The notes beneath the pieces were generated by a model. It saw only the letters and a list, made by a program, of their open reading frames with translations. It was not told the DNA's origin and did not search any database. A program made the translations under genes and the position numbers. From assembly GCF_003028415.1 (NCBI RefSeq), contig NZ_PYSV01000002.1, positions 62,001-126,000 on the forward strand: DNA of 64,000 bases, read 5' to 3'. Source of the stretch: Deinococcus arcticus (lineage in GTDB: Bacteria; Deinococcota; Deinococci; Deinococcales; Deinococcaceae). Numbering within the stretch: position 1 is the first letter of the stretch; the number at the start of each line of letters is the position of its first letter. Of this stretch, positions 42,466-52,819 are shown in pieces.

Positions 42466-45400
42466 TTACACGTCCCGTTCGCCGGGAATGGGCGCCTTCT
42501 TGCCCGTGACCGCCTGCGCGGCCTGCATCCCGGCCATCACCGCCGCTTCCACGCAGCCCGCGTTCAGGCCCGTGTTCAGCCAGTCGCCGGTCAGCACCAG
42601 ATTGCGGTAGCCGGATTCGTCGGCGCGCAGGCGGTGCTGGCTGCTGCTTACCACGCTCATCACGTAGCGCTCGGAGGGGTCCATGTTCGCGCGCCAGTAC
42701 TGGGCGTCGAACCGGGCCTCACCCTGGGTGTCGTCGGGCGCGCTCAGCAGGTTCCAGTTGAACTCGCCGGCCGGGCCCACGGCGGGCAGCAGGGCGGTCA
42801 GCTGCTGCTGCACCTGATTCAGCGCACCCGCCCTGGCCTGCTCGGCGCAGTGGACGGGAAAGGCGGTGTCACTGGGCGGCGGCAGGCCCTCGTCGGGGAA
42901 CACCGAGCAGAAGTAAGACACATTCTTTGGGGCCCCGGGGGTGTCTGGCCAGTCCTCCCGGCACAGCAGCTGGTCCATGGGGGCCCAGGTGTCGTAGGGT
43001 TCGGTAAAGCCGCTCAGCACGGGCTGCTGGCCGTCCGGCTGCGCGGTCCAGCCCAGTTCCGAGAGCGTCTGGTTAAACCACAGCTGATACGCCTGGGTGG
43101 GAACGGTTTTCACGAAGGTGGTGGCGTTCTTCAGCGCCTCGCTGCCCGCCACCAGCTCCGGGGCCACCAGCGGCACCGAGGCCACCGACACTCCCAGAAT
43201 CACCCGGTCAAAGTCCACGCCTTTTGTCAGCGTGACTTCGGGCAGCGGTTTGCCGAACGTCTGCTCGTACACCTGCGGCCAGGTGCTCCAGTGCGATTCC
43301 AGATTGGCGCCGCTCTGCCGCAGCGCCTGGGCCTCTTCCGGCAACAGCTGGTCCAGGTTGGGCCTATTCGGCCAGCAGGCCAGTCCCTTCACGTACACGA
43401 AGGGGTCGTAGTGGGCCTCGCCGCTGGCCACGGTGGCCTGCCGGGTCAGGCGGATGGTGCCCACCTCGTCGCCGTCGCGGGTCAGTGCCTCGACCTTGTG
43501 GAAGAACTTGAACTTCACCCCGCGTGCCCTGAGGGCCTGATAGGCAGGCGAGAAGATGGTGTCGCCCATGCCGGCCTGCATCTTGTACATGATGCTGCCC
43601 TTGTAGCTCAGGCCAATCTTCATCATGGCGCGCAGCAGGGTACCGGCTTCCGCGTTGGGGCGGTCATAGTCGCCGCCCTCGTAGGCGAAGATCAGGTCGT
43701 AAAAGCCGCGAATGACCGCGCTGTTCACGCTGTAGCGCTCGTTGGCGCCGTGCTTCAGCAGCCAGTCGCGCAGGTCAATGTCGTTGATTACGTCAAAGCC
43801 GCCCTTCAGCACCCCGTCACGCAGCAGGCCCAGCAGGGTGGTCACGCCCAGGTCCAGGCAGATGTAGGCGCGCCTTATCTCGTCGTCGCGGTCCAGCAGG
43901 GCGCACAGCAGATGGTCAATCCAGCCCTTGATGCCCTGCAGGGTGTGGGCCAGCAGACTGTGCTCGTTCTCGTTCCCCTGCAGGCGCGTGGGCAGCGCCG
44001 AGTCCAGCTGACAGGCGCCCTCGACGGTGTGCAGCACACTGGCGGCCAGATGCTCCACATCGGCCTGCAGCGCGGCGGCGAGGTGGTGCAGCCAGGAATC
44101 GTGCTGCCCGGGTTGCTGCTGCGGGGCGGCCACAGGTTCGGGCACGTGCAGGTGGCAGATGTCCGCCAGCCACTTCCTGATCTGGGCCAGCAGCGCCTGC
44201 GCGGCCTCCCACAGCATGGGGTGCTCGGCACCGTCGCCCGGGGTGCCGGGGCGGTGCGGGAACATCAGCGGCCAGGGGCGCCATGACTCGCCAATATGCT
44301 CGCTCAGGACGATGTAATCGTGCGGCTTAAAGGCGTCCTGCCACGTCGCCAGCGGCGCGCCGGGGGGCCGTCCCAGGTCGCCGTAGATGCCCTGAATCAT
44401 GCGAAAGGCGTTCTCGTAGAAGCCAAACCAGATGTGCAGGCCGTGTTCCTCGATGCGCTGCCCCGCCGCCGCGTTGCGCCCACTGGCACCCTTGCCGCCC
44501 AGGCGCCAGCCCATCTGGTACAGGGTGATGTCGTATTTGTCCTGCCAGTCCTTTTCCTGCGTCAGGTGGTACGCCGCACTGATGGCGCCCACGCCGCCGC
44601 CCAGAATGGCGATCTTCTCGGGTGGGGTGCGGGCCGGGGGCGTGAGCTCCTGGGCCTCGGTGACGGTGAAATCAAAGCGCACCTCAAAGGGCAGGTGGGC
44701 AGGCTGATCGCCCAGGGAGAGGCCCAGCGTCTCGTGCAGGGGAAACGAGGCGAAGTCGTGCAGGGTACAGGTATAGCCCTGCCCGAACAGCTGGCCCCCA
44801 TGCACGGCGTTCACCACGGCGGGCGCGGCCACCACGGCCTGATACACCGCCCCCACCCCCGTGCCGTCTGGAAACTGCTTCAGGAACAGCTGGTCGGTGC
44901 GCGGCTCGGCCAGCAGCGACAGCAGGTCTTCCCAGCCGGCCAGATCGGGAATCAGGAAGTCGGGCAGGTGGGCCAGCCCCTCAAAGGCGCCGCGCACCAG
45001 ATCCCCGAAGGTCTGAATGGGCCGGGCGCGGTCCTTCAGGCCGCCCAGCAGGCCGCCGCGCGCGTGGGGCGTGAGCTCCAGCAGGGGGTGCCACGCAATC
45101 TGGGTGCCCGGCGAGAAGGGCTCGAAGCCCTTGACCCGCAGCCGGAAATCCCCCGCCTCGCCTGCAGCGGGCATCTCGTACTGGCAGTCATATTTGGGGT
45201 AGCCGTACAGTTCGCGCCCGTTGATCAGCGCCATGGTGTCGTCCACCCAGATGTGCACCGGGTAGAAGTACAGGTGCTGCAGCCGTCCGCGGTCATCCAG
45301 TTGCCCCACCGGAATCCAGGTGATGATGTCGGTTTCGGTGATCCAGCCCTTGGCCGCGTCGCTGGGATGAGCAGAGTGCGCGTGGCCCACCCGCGTGAAG

Positions 45401-45597
45401 GTGAGCATGACGTAGGGCGACAGCACGCGAAAGGTGGCGTGGCCCTGCGCCGCGCGGTTCAGGCCCGCGTCCACAGTGGCCTGCAGTTTTTCGGGGTCGC
45501 CCTTCAGAAAGAAGCCGCGCATGTCTGCGCCCTGCAGGACCAGCGGCGCGTGCATGAGAACAGAGCCCGGAAGGAAAAGGTAATCAGGTCGGGGCAT
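42466..45597 (-). CDS. acetoacetate-decarboxylase-like domain fused to FAD/NAD(P)-dependent oxidoreductase
   Basis: 1043-aa two-part protein. Residues about 1-315 look like the acetoacetate-decarboxylase fold (YVMLTFTRV, GWITETDIITWIPV, GRELYGYPKYDCQYE). The Schiff-base Lys of GYPK is present, but the second Lys of the classical GYPKK is Tyr. Residues about 325-1035 are a flavoprotein of the CrtI/amine-oxidase superfamily (IAILGGGVGAISAAYHL, GWRLGGKGASGRN, RIEEHGLHIWFGFYENAF) with the C-terminal FAD signature LVLTGDWLNTGLNAGCVEAAVMAGMQAAQAV. It has no signal peptide. Substrate unknown; a ketone- or isoprenoid-type substrate is plausible. Start ATG 45597. Confidence 0.8.
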   Translation of the reverse strand: MPRPDYLFLPGSVLMHAPLVLQGADMRGFFLKGDPEKLQATVDAGLNRAAQGHATFRVLSPYVMLTFTRVGHAHSAHPSDAAKGWITETDIITWIPVGQLDDRGRLQHLYFYPVHIWVDDTMALINGRELYGYPKYDCQYEMPAAGEAGDFRLRVKGFEPFSPGTQIAWHPLLELTPHARGGLLGGLKDRARPIQTFGDLVRGAFEGLAHLPDFLIPDLAGWEDLLSLLAEPRTDQLFLKQFPDGTGVGAVYQAVVAAPAVVNAVHGGQLFGQGYTCTLHDFASFPLHETLGLSLGDQPAHLPFEVRFDFTVTEAQELTPPARTPPEKIAILGGGVGAISAAYHLTQEKDWQDKYDITLYQMGWRLGGKGASGRNAAAGQRIEEHGLHIWFGFYENAFRMIQGIYGDLGRPPGAPLATWQDAFKPHDYIVLSEHIGESWRPWPLMFPHRPGTPGDGAEHPMLWEAAQALLAQIRKWLADICHLHVPEPVAAPQQQPGQHDSWLHHLAAALQADVEHLAASVLHTVEGACQLDSALPTRLQGNENEHSLLAHTLQGIKGWIDHLLCALLDRDDEIRRAYICLDLGVTTLLGLLRDGVLKGGFDVINDIDLRDWLLKHGANERYSVNSAVIRGFYDLIFAYEGGDYDRPNAEAGTLLRAMMKIGLSYKGSIMYKMQAGMGDTIFSPAYQALRARGVKFKFFHKVEALTRDGDEVGTIRLTRQATVASGEAHYDPFVYVKGLACWPNRPNLDQLLPEEAQALRQSGANLESHWSTWPQVYEQTFGKPLPEVTLTKGVDFDRVILGVSVASVPLVAPELVAGSEALKNATTFVKTVPTQAYQLWFNQTLSELGWTAQPDGQQPVLSGFTEPYDTWAPMDQLLCREDWPDTPGAPKNVSYFCSVFPDEGLPPPSDTAFPVHCAEQARAGALNQVQQQLTALLPAVGPAGEFNWNLLSAPDDTQGEARFDAQYWRANMDPSERYVMSVVSSSQHRLRADESGYRNLVLTGDWLNTGLNAGCVEAAVMAGMQAAQAVTGKKAPIPGERDV

Positions 45598-45734
45598 GGG
45601 TTCACGCAGTCTTCATGAAAAAGGGTGAGACCACAATGGGGGTATAGACCCACCCAACAGGCCAAGCCGACCGGCATCTCTGCAGGAAATGATGGCTGCA
45701 GCGAAAGGGCGGCGGGAGCGGCATGGTATCTGAC

Positions 45735-45756
45735 GTGAGGTTCCTCACTTTATACT
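45735..45756 (+). promoter_or_regulatory. operator-like palindrome and -10 box of the GGDEF gene
   Basis: GTGAGG-TT-CCTCAC (45735-45748) is a perfect inverted repeat two bases upstream of TATACT (45751-45756). It lies where the -35/-10 spacer should be, which suits a repressor or activator site. A GGAGG ribosome-binding site follows at 45771. The factor is unknown. Confidence 0.55.
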
Positions 45757-45784
45757 GAGGTCATTCTCTGGGAGGAAAGTGTTC

Positions 45785-47413
45785 GTGAACTCAGATCGCC
45801 GGTCCCGTACTGTTCTGACGGTTCTTGTCCTGCTGCTGGCACTGGTGGGACTGGGCCGCGCCGCCGCGTCGCCGGACGCCCTGACCGTGTCCTCTGCGCT
45901 GTACCGGGGCACAGCGGACGCTTTTCCCGCCACCGGGGCCGCCGTGCCCACCTGGAAACAGTCACTCCGCGCCGTTCCACGTGTGCGCCTGACCGGCGAC
46001 GAGTCATGGCTGGTCATGGAGCTGCGTAACCCCAGCCAGAACCGCGAATGGGTGTTCTCGCCGCAGGGCTCCCTGATTGAACGGGTCAGCGCCCGGCTCT
46101 ACCGCCAGGGCCGCCCGCCCCAGATCATCGAAACCGGCTACCGCGCCGAACACGCCTACATGCTGCACTATGGGGTGGACATCACCCTGGCCCCCGGCGA
46201 GCGGGCGTGGCTGGTGGCGCGCTTCAGCAGCCCCTTCTACGCCTCGCAGCCCGAATTCGTGGTCAGCTCCCGCGCGGACTACCGCCGCAAGGTCTCACGC
46301 GAAAACTTCCTGATTCTGGCCGCGCTGGGCGCACTGATTACTCTGTCGGTCTACAACCTGTTCGTGTACGCGGGCACCCGCAACCGCTCGTTTCTGTACT
46401 ACGCGGCCTACATGCTCACCTACTGCGCGGGCTGGGCCTTTACCTTCCACATTCCCGCCGACGTGTTCGGGCTGCGCGACCTGCGGCTGCATTACCTGTG
46501 GTTTTTCCTGCTGCCGGTGCTGAACACGCTCTTCTACCTGCACTTTTTGCAGCTGGACACCCGCCTGCCGCGCCTGGCCCGTCTGAGCCGGGGCGTGATC
46601 TGGCTGTCGCTGGCGCTGCTGCCCAGTTCATTTTTCCTGCTGCCCTATGCCCACGTGCTGGCCACGGGCGCCATTTCACTGTGGCTGGTGCTGGCCCTGG
46701 TGGCGGGCGTGATCAGCTGGCGCCAGGGCTTTGAGCCAGCGCGCTTTTTCGTGCTGGGCCTGCTGGCCCTGTTTCTTCCGGCCGCGATTATCCTGCCCGG
46801 CAATGTGGGCCTCACGCCGGACGTGCCCTTCAATTCCGAACTGTTTACCCTGCTGGGCGGCACCCTGGACGGCCTGCTGCTGGCCTTTGCCCTGGCCGAC
46901 CTGATCCGGCTGCTCAGCCGCCAGAACCAGGCGTCCATCGCCCAGTTGCGCCAGGCCCTGACCCTGGCGCGCACCGATACCCTCACGGGGCTGCTCAACC
47001 GCTACGCCTTCGAGCAGGCATTCAACGCATCCGGCAACCAGCTGCTGATTGTGATGGATCTTGACGGTCTGAAGGGCATCAACGACAAGCAGGGCCACCT
47101 GAAGGGCGACGAACTGCTGCGCGCCTTTGCGCGGCATCTGCGCACCCTGGAAGGCGAGGGCATCACCACCTACCGTCTGGGCGGCGACGAGTACGCTGTG
47201 CTGGCTCCCCCCAGCGAGGAAAAACGGTTGGTGGCCCGGGTGCGCGAGATTGAGAGCGAGATGCAGGCCGAGTACCCCACCTCTGGCGTGAGCTTCGGGG
47301 TGGCGCACACCGGCCACGCGCCCAAGATCTCGGCCTTCGAGGAAGCCGATCAGCGCATGTACCGGCAGAAGATGTCAAAAAAGGGCGTGGCGCGTCCGTC
47401 TCTGCTGACCTGA
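45785..47413 (+). CDS. membrane diguanylate cyclase (7TM-DISM plus GGDEF)
   Basis: 542-aa signalling protein. It has a signal peptide (about 1-25), an extracytoplasmic 7TMR-DISM-type ligand domain (about 30-175) and seven membrane helices (about 180-375). The C-terminal GGDEF domain has ARTDTLTGLLNRYAFEQAF, LLIVMDLDGLKGIND and RLGGDEYAVL, with the active-site sequence GGDEY, a tolerated variant for c-di-GMP synthesis. No RxxD inhibitory site is visible. I chose the GTG at 45785, 10 bases after GGAGG; an earlier GTG at 45779 is too near the Shine-Dalgarno. The ligand is unknown. Confidence 0.9.
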   Translation: MNSDRRSRTVLTVLVLLLALVGLGRAAASPDALTVSSALYRGTADAFPATGAAVPTWKQSLRAVPRVRLTGDESWLVMELRNPSQNREWVFSPQGSLIERVSARLYRQGRPPQIIETGYRAEHAYMLHYGVDITLAPGERAWLVARFSSPFYASQPEFVVSSRADYRRKVSRENFLILAALGALITLSVYNLFVYAGTRNRSFLYYAAYMLTYCAGWAFTFHIPADVFGLRDLRLHYLWFFLLPVLNTLFYLHFLQLDTRLPRLARLSRGVIWLSLALLPSSFFLLPYAHVLATGAISLWLVLALVAGVISWRQGFEPARFFVLGLLALFLPAAIILPGNVGLTPDVPFNSELFTLLGGTLDGLLLAFALADLIRLLSRQNQASIAQLRQALTLARTDTLTGLLNRYAFEQAFNASGNQLLIVMDLDGLKGINDKQGHLKGDELLRAFARHLRTLEGEGITTYRLGGDEYAVLAPPSEEKRLVARVREIESEMQAEYPTSGVSFGVAHTGHAPKISAFEEADQRMYRQKMSKKGVARPSLLT

Positions 47414-47439
47414 GACGCACGCGCTTCTAGAGACGAACC

Positions 47440-48003
47440 TCACTCCCCCTCAGACCGGGTGTACAGGTAGAGTTCGCTGCTGGTAGCGACCACCAGACAC
47501 TGGCCTGTTGGGGAAAACCCTGTGGCGCGCAGTTCAGGCTCTCTGGCAATGACCGCGCAGCCTTGTGCAGCGTCTGCCTGCTCGTACCAAGTTGGCCGCT
47601 TCAAGATCACGCTGCGCACAGGCCACTCGAAAGTTTCTATGTTCACGGTCCAGCCATCGTAGGTGGTAGCGGGCAGCCCGCCCCCTGCCAAGCCAGCCAT
47701 GCGCACCTGGTGCCCGGCCAGCACGCCAATACCTAGGGCCAGCAACTCCCCCCCGCTCCACCAATCCGAGCCTGTCTCTGCATCCCGGGCCAGCCGTTCG
47801 CCTGTTAAGCCGTCCACCACACCACGGCCCTGCGCAGACACGATCAAGAGCCAATCTGAACCTGTGCCAAAACCCACCTCAGTCAGGCCCCCCACCGCGC
47901 GTGAGGTGGTGAGCCGCCACGGCGCTGGAGGCCGCACCACCGGCAGCAGAGGCAGTTGCTGCTGGATATTGCGGATGTTCTGCCCAATATCGCGCCGGTT
48001 CAT
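47440..48003 (-). CDS. unknown protein
   Basis: 187-aa protein of lower GC than the neighbours. It is beta-rich with Trp-containing strands (SDWLLIVSAQGRGVVDGLTGE, SDWWSGGELLALGIG, YDGWTVNIETFEWP) and a final SSELYLYTRS, giving the impression of a small WD-like or SMI1-like fold, but I do not recognise it. No signal peptide. It is convergent with the GGDEF gene (26 bp apart) and upstream of nothing on its own strand. Confidence 0.6.
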   Translation of the reverse strand: MNRRDIGQNIRNIQQQLPLLPVVRPPAPWRLTTSRAVGGLTEVGFGTGSDWLLIVSAQGRGVVDGLTGERLARDAETGSDWWSGGELLALGIGVLAGHQVRMAGLAGGGLPATTYDGWTVNIETFEWPVRSVILKRPTWYEQADAAQGCAVIAREPELRATGFSPTGQCLVVATSSELYLYTRSEGE

Positions 48004-48061
48004 TCAGACACAATAGGTGCGGGCCAGGACGTTGAAAGCGCGCTAGACAGGAGCGTCTCCC

Positions 48062-48619
48062 CTAGCCCACCACTTTCCTGACCGTGGCCGAGAGCTTCGG
48101 CGGGTACATCAGGGCAAACTGGCCGCGCTGGTCGGCCCACACACGCGCCATATCGCTGTAGCGCATGGCCACGTAGCCCAGCAGCGGGTCCATGATGTAC
48201 ACCTGCGCCGACTGATCGTTGTAGCCCACCAGCACCCGCCAGTGCGGAATCACCCGGCCCGCCGCCGTGATGTGCGACTGCAGCGCAATCACCGGAATGC
48301 CGCTGCGAATCGCCGCCTTCACCGTGTTCAGGCTGCCGCCGGTGTACAGGCGCGCTTCCAGGCCCACCGTGGGCGCAAACTTCACGATGGCCTGGGCGCT
48401 CATGTACGAGCGCTCGGTGGGGCGGGTCTGGCGGCTGACCTCGGCCATGTTCATCTTCAGGCCGTAATAGGCCAGCACCTGGGTCAGGCTGGCGGGGCCG
48501 CAGGCATTGTAGGTCTGCCGGACCAGCGGCATCCCCTGCAGCACATACCCGGGCGGCGGGGCCGCCTGCGCCGAAGCCAGAACCAGCCCGCCGAACACCA
48601 CCACAAAAGCCGCGCGCAT
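48062..48619 (-). CDS. exported C39-like cysteine peptidase
   Basis: 185-aa secreted papain-like protein of the C39-like group. It has a signal peptide ([19 protein letters not shown]). The catalytic residues are Cys40 in [17 protein letters not shown], His in PHWRVLVGY and Asp in IMDPLLGY, in the family order. Such proteins lack the ABC-transporter part of true C39 enzymes and act outside the cell, with poorly known substrates. I chose the ATG at 48619 because it gives a signal peptide; the frame is open to 48733. Confidence 0.83.
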   Translation of the reverse strand: MRAAFVVVFGGLVLASAQAAPPPGYVLQGMPLVRQTYNACGPASLTQVLAYYGLKMNMAEVSRQTRPTERSYMSAQAIVKFAPTVGLEARLYTGGSLNTVKAAIRSGIPVIALQSHITAAGRVIPHWRVLVGYNDQSAQVYIMDPLLGYVAMRYSDMARVWADQRGQFALMYPPKLSATVRKVVG

Positions 48620-48738
48620 CTGGGCAAAGATCGCACGCGGCCCATCACCGGAACCTTTCAGGGAGGTGGTGGGAGGTGGGTTGTCGGTTGCAAGAAGGGC
48701 TTTGCCCACAACCCACGCCCCACAGCCCATCACCGCCT

Positions 48739-50337
<1,599 letters not shown>

Positions 50338-50492
50338 GGGAACTCCTGCGGGCCTGAGGGGCGCGGCCCGGCGGTCTGTGGGTGGGGGTAAGCGCGGTCT
50401 CGACTCTCGCTACGGGGGCGTGAGGAGTGCCGTCATGGGGCCATGATAGCGGCCCCAGGCACCGGGCGTCACGGGGCCCGCTGGCGGTGCTA

Positions 50493-50637
50493 AGTGCGTT
50501 GCGCCTCATGGTGCGACTGTTCAGGAGAGCACCGAAGTGTCTCCACTTCCGGTGCAACGCACTTTTTTTCGAGACTCGCTCTGCGGCGCCGCTGTTCCAG
50601 CCCGCTCGGTTGATCGGGGGCTTGGCAGCGAGCGACT
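50493..50637 (-). mobile_element. family II element, copy B (145 bp, reversed)
   Basis: Reverse copy between prfC and the SIMPL gene. It has TA at 50491-50492 on one side and TG at 50638-50639 on the other, so one TA is mutated. The long hairpin arms are AAGTGCGTTGC and GCAACGCACTT; the small hairpin of other copies has decayed to GGTTGATCGGGGG. It lies in a divergent gap, where it could affect the promoters of both genes. Confidence 0.72.
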
Positions 50638-50682
50638 TGACCTGCCGCGCCGGACCCGCCCGCCATCCCGTACGCTGGGGGC

Positions 50683-51453
50683 ATGACCCCTGCTTCCCGC
50701 GCCGGCCTGAGCGCCGTGCTGGCCACCGCCATTGCCTCTGCCGCCTTTCTGGCCACCGGCTTCGTGGTGGTGCGGGGCCTGGCGGACCTGAGAAACGCCA
50801 GCGACGTGATTAACGTGACCGGCAGCGCGCGGCGCTCCATCACCTCGGACCTGGCGGTGTGGACGTTTACCGTGCGCAGCGCCAGCGACACGAGCCTGCA
50901 AAACGCCTATGCCCAGTTCCGGGCCGCGCAGCCTGCGCTGGACACCTACCTGCGCGGCCAGAACTTCGCCCAGGGCGAGCTGAGGCGCGAGCCTGTGAGT
51001 GCCGGGCCCGAGAGCTATAGCACGATTGAAACCATTGGCGGCGAGAACGAGGAAGTGCAGCGCACGCGCTACGTGGTCAGCCAGTCCTACCGCGTGCAGT
51101 CCGGCGAGATTGACCGGGTGCAGGCCGCTGTGGGCGCGGCGACCTCGGCCTTTGTGGACGCCAGCACCGGCGGCGTAACGGTGGAAAGCGGCGAGATCAG
51201 TTACCTGTACACCAAACTGGCCGACATGCGCCTGACGCTGCTGAAAGAAGCCAGCCAGGACGCCCAGCGCCGCGCCCAGGCCATCGCCCAGAGCGCGGGC
51301 AACGAGGTGGGCGCCGTGAAGACGGCCCGCATGGGCGTCTTTCAGATCACCCCGCGCTTTGAAACCAGTGTGGAGGACAGCGGCAGCTACGACACCAGCA
51401 GCCTGGACAAGGACGTGACAGCGGTGGTGGAAATTGACTTTGTGGTGCGCTGA
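50683..51453 (+). CDS. SIMPL (DUF541) domain protein
   Basis: 256-aa membrane-anchored protein: one N-terminal helix (about 10-30), then a SIMPL domain beginning DVINVTGSARRSITSDLAVWTFTVR, a typical opening for the family. Later strands include GVTVESGEISYLYTKLADMRLTLLKEASQDAQRRAQAIAQSAGNEVGAVKTARMGVFQI. SIMPL proteins (such as BP26) form ring-like assemblies at the envelope and relate to oxidative stress. No partner is seen nearby; the broken deacetylase gene is convergent downstream. Confidence 0.88.
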   Translation: MTPASRAGLSAVLATAIASAAFLATGFVVVRGLADLRNASDVINVTGSARRSITSDLAVWTFTVRSASDTSLQNAYAQFRAAQPALDTYLRGQNFAQGELRREPVSAGPESYSTIETIGGENEEVQRTRYVVSQSYRVQSGEIDRVQAAVGAATSAFVDASTGGVTVESGEISYLYTKLADMRLTLLKEASQDAQRRAQAIAQSAGNEVGAVKTARMGVFQITPRFETSVEDSGSYDTSSLDKDVTAVVEIDFVVR

Positions 51454-51997
51454 GGGGGGGTGCTGAAGGCGCCGGTGCCCAGCGCCGCCTGTTGCTCAAC
51501 GGGTCGCCGTTAGCGCCGCCAGCGCCTCGTCTATGGTGTTCAGCCGGGCCTGAATCAGGGTGGCGGGGTCACGGTGGTCGCCGCCCGCCAGCACCGTGAC
51601 CAGGGGCGTGCGGGTGCGCGCGGCCCAGCGAAAGGCGCGGCGGTCACGCGCCCGCACACCGGCAAGATTCAGGGCAAGGCGGCCCAGCTGGTCGCCGGCC
51701 AGCACATCGGCGCCGGCCAGGTAAAAGGCGAAGTCGGGGGCAAAGGCGGTCACCACGGGCGCCACCTGCTGGGCCAGCGCAGCCAGATAGGCGGCGTCCC
51801 CGGTCCCGTCGGGCAGGGGCACGTCCAGACGGCTGCGCGCCTTGCGAAAGGGGTAATTGTGCTCAGCGTGCACGCTGACTGTCAGCACGTGCGGCTCGTC
51901 GGCAAGGAGGGCGGCGGTGCCGTTGCCCTGATGCACGTCCAGGTCCAGCACCAGTACCCGCGCGGCCTGGGCGGTGTCCAGCAGCCAGCGGGCGCTA

Positions 51998-52141
51998 AGG
52001 ACGTTGCACCTCACGTTACGACTTTGCAGGAGAGCACCGCAAAGTCTCCACGCCCGGTGCAACGTCCTTTGTTCGAGACTCGCTCTGCGGCGCAGCTGTT
52101 CCAGCCCGCTCGGTTGATCTAAAGATCAACTGCGAGCGACT
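51998..52141 (-). mobile_element. family II element, copy C (144 bp, reversed)
   Basis: Reverse copy with TA at 51996-51997 and 52142-52143. It has the perfect small hairpin GTTGATCT/AGATCAAC, the GGCTGGAACAGC-type segment and the long hairpin with arms GGACGTTGCAC/GTGCAACGTCC, nearly identical to copy A. The right TA is shared with the adjacent family III element. Confidence 0.83.
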
Positions 52142-52143
52142 TA

Positions 52144-52276
52144 TTGATACCTGCCGAGGTTGGTCACGCCCTGAGGGTTTGGCTCTCTGCGGAGGAGAGG
52201 AGAAATCGCCCTGCCTGTCGCCATGTGCCTCCTCATGATCCGGATGTCCTCTGTTCCCGATCTCCGCAGATATCAA
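52144..52276. mobile_element. family III element (133 bp)
   Basis: Has 11-bp terminal inverted repeats TTGATACCTGC and GCAGATATCAA (one mismatch), flanked by TA at 52142-52143 and 52277-52278. There is no coding capacity and little internal symmetry apart from GCGGAG/CTCCGC. It is unrelated to families I and II and the only copy in the window. It sits inside the deacetylase-like gene. Confidence 0.75.
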
Positions 52277-52819
52277 TAATCACCACATCGTTCAGAAAGG
52301 AAAAGCCCTCGGCGTGGTCGGCGTGGGCGTGGTGGGTGCCGCCGCCCAGGTTCAGCCCCCACCCCAGGCTCAGGGTGGCGCGCGTGGCAGTCAGGGTGGC
52401 GCCGCTGCTGGCCAGGCCGCGCGCGGTCACGGCTGGCGTCCAGGCAAAGCCCAGCGCGCGTTCTTCGGCCCAGGTGACCTGCCCCTCGCGCCAGCGGTGC
52501 AGATACGCCGGGTCATGCACCCGCTCGGCCAGTGCCCAGTCCAGATCGGGGGCGTCGTGCAGCGGGCGGGGGCCTGTTCCAGCAGGGTGACCAGAAATTC
52601 ACGCGGCAGAAACTGGCGGCGCGGCGTGCCCTGCCCTGCAAAGGCCGCGTGCCGGAACGCCGTGTGGGCCCGGAAGGGATGCGGCGGCAACGTCACGCCC
52701 GCAGCGTAACTGGGCCGCCGCAGACCGGAAGGGCAGAGGCCGCCCTCCCCATTCAGCCAGGGGGCAGAGCTGGCCAACCGGAGGGCGTATGTTCGCCCCG
52801 CGCGGCGCACCATGGCGGC

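Larger units (their letters stand above)
51496..52696 (-). pseudogene. class IV-like histone deacetylase superfamily gene, broken by two elements and a frameshift
   Basis: The 5' part starts at GTG 52696 (6 bases after TACGCT), with LPPHPFRAHTAFRH, HDPAYLHRW, HHAHADHAEGFSFLNDVV. The 3' part has ARWLLDTAQ, DLDVHQGNGTAALL (the HQGNG form seen in HDAC11-like enzymes) and AGADVLAGDQLGRLAL. They are separated by a family III element (52144-52276) next to a family II element (51998-52141). Removing both with a single TA gives NDVVISARWLLD in frame. A missing base near 52573 causes a further frameshift. The intact enzyme would have deacetylated proteins or small amides with Zn. Confidence 0.88.
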
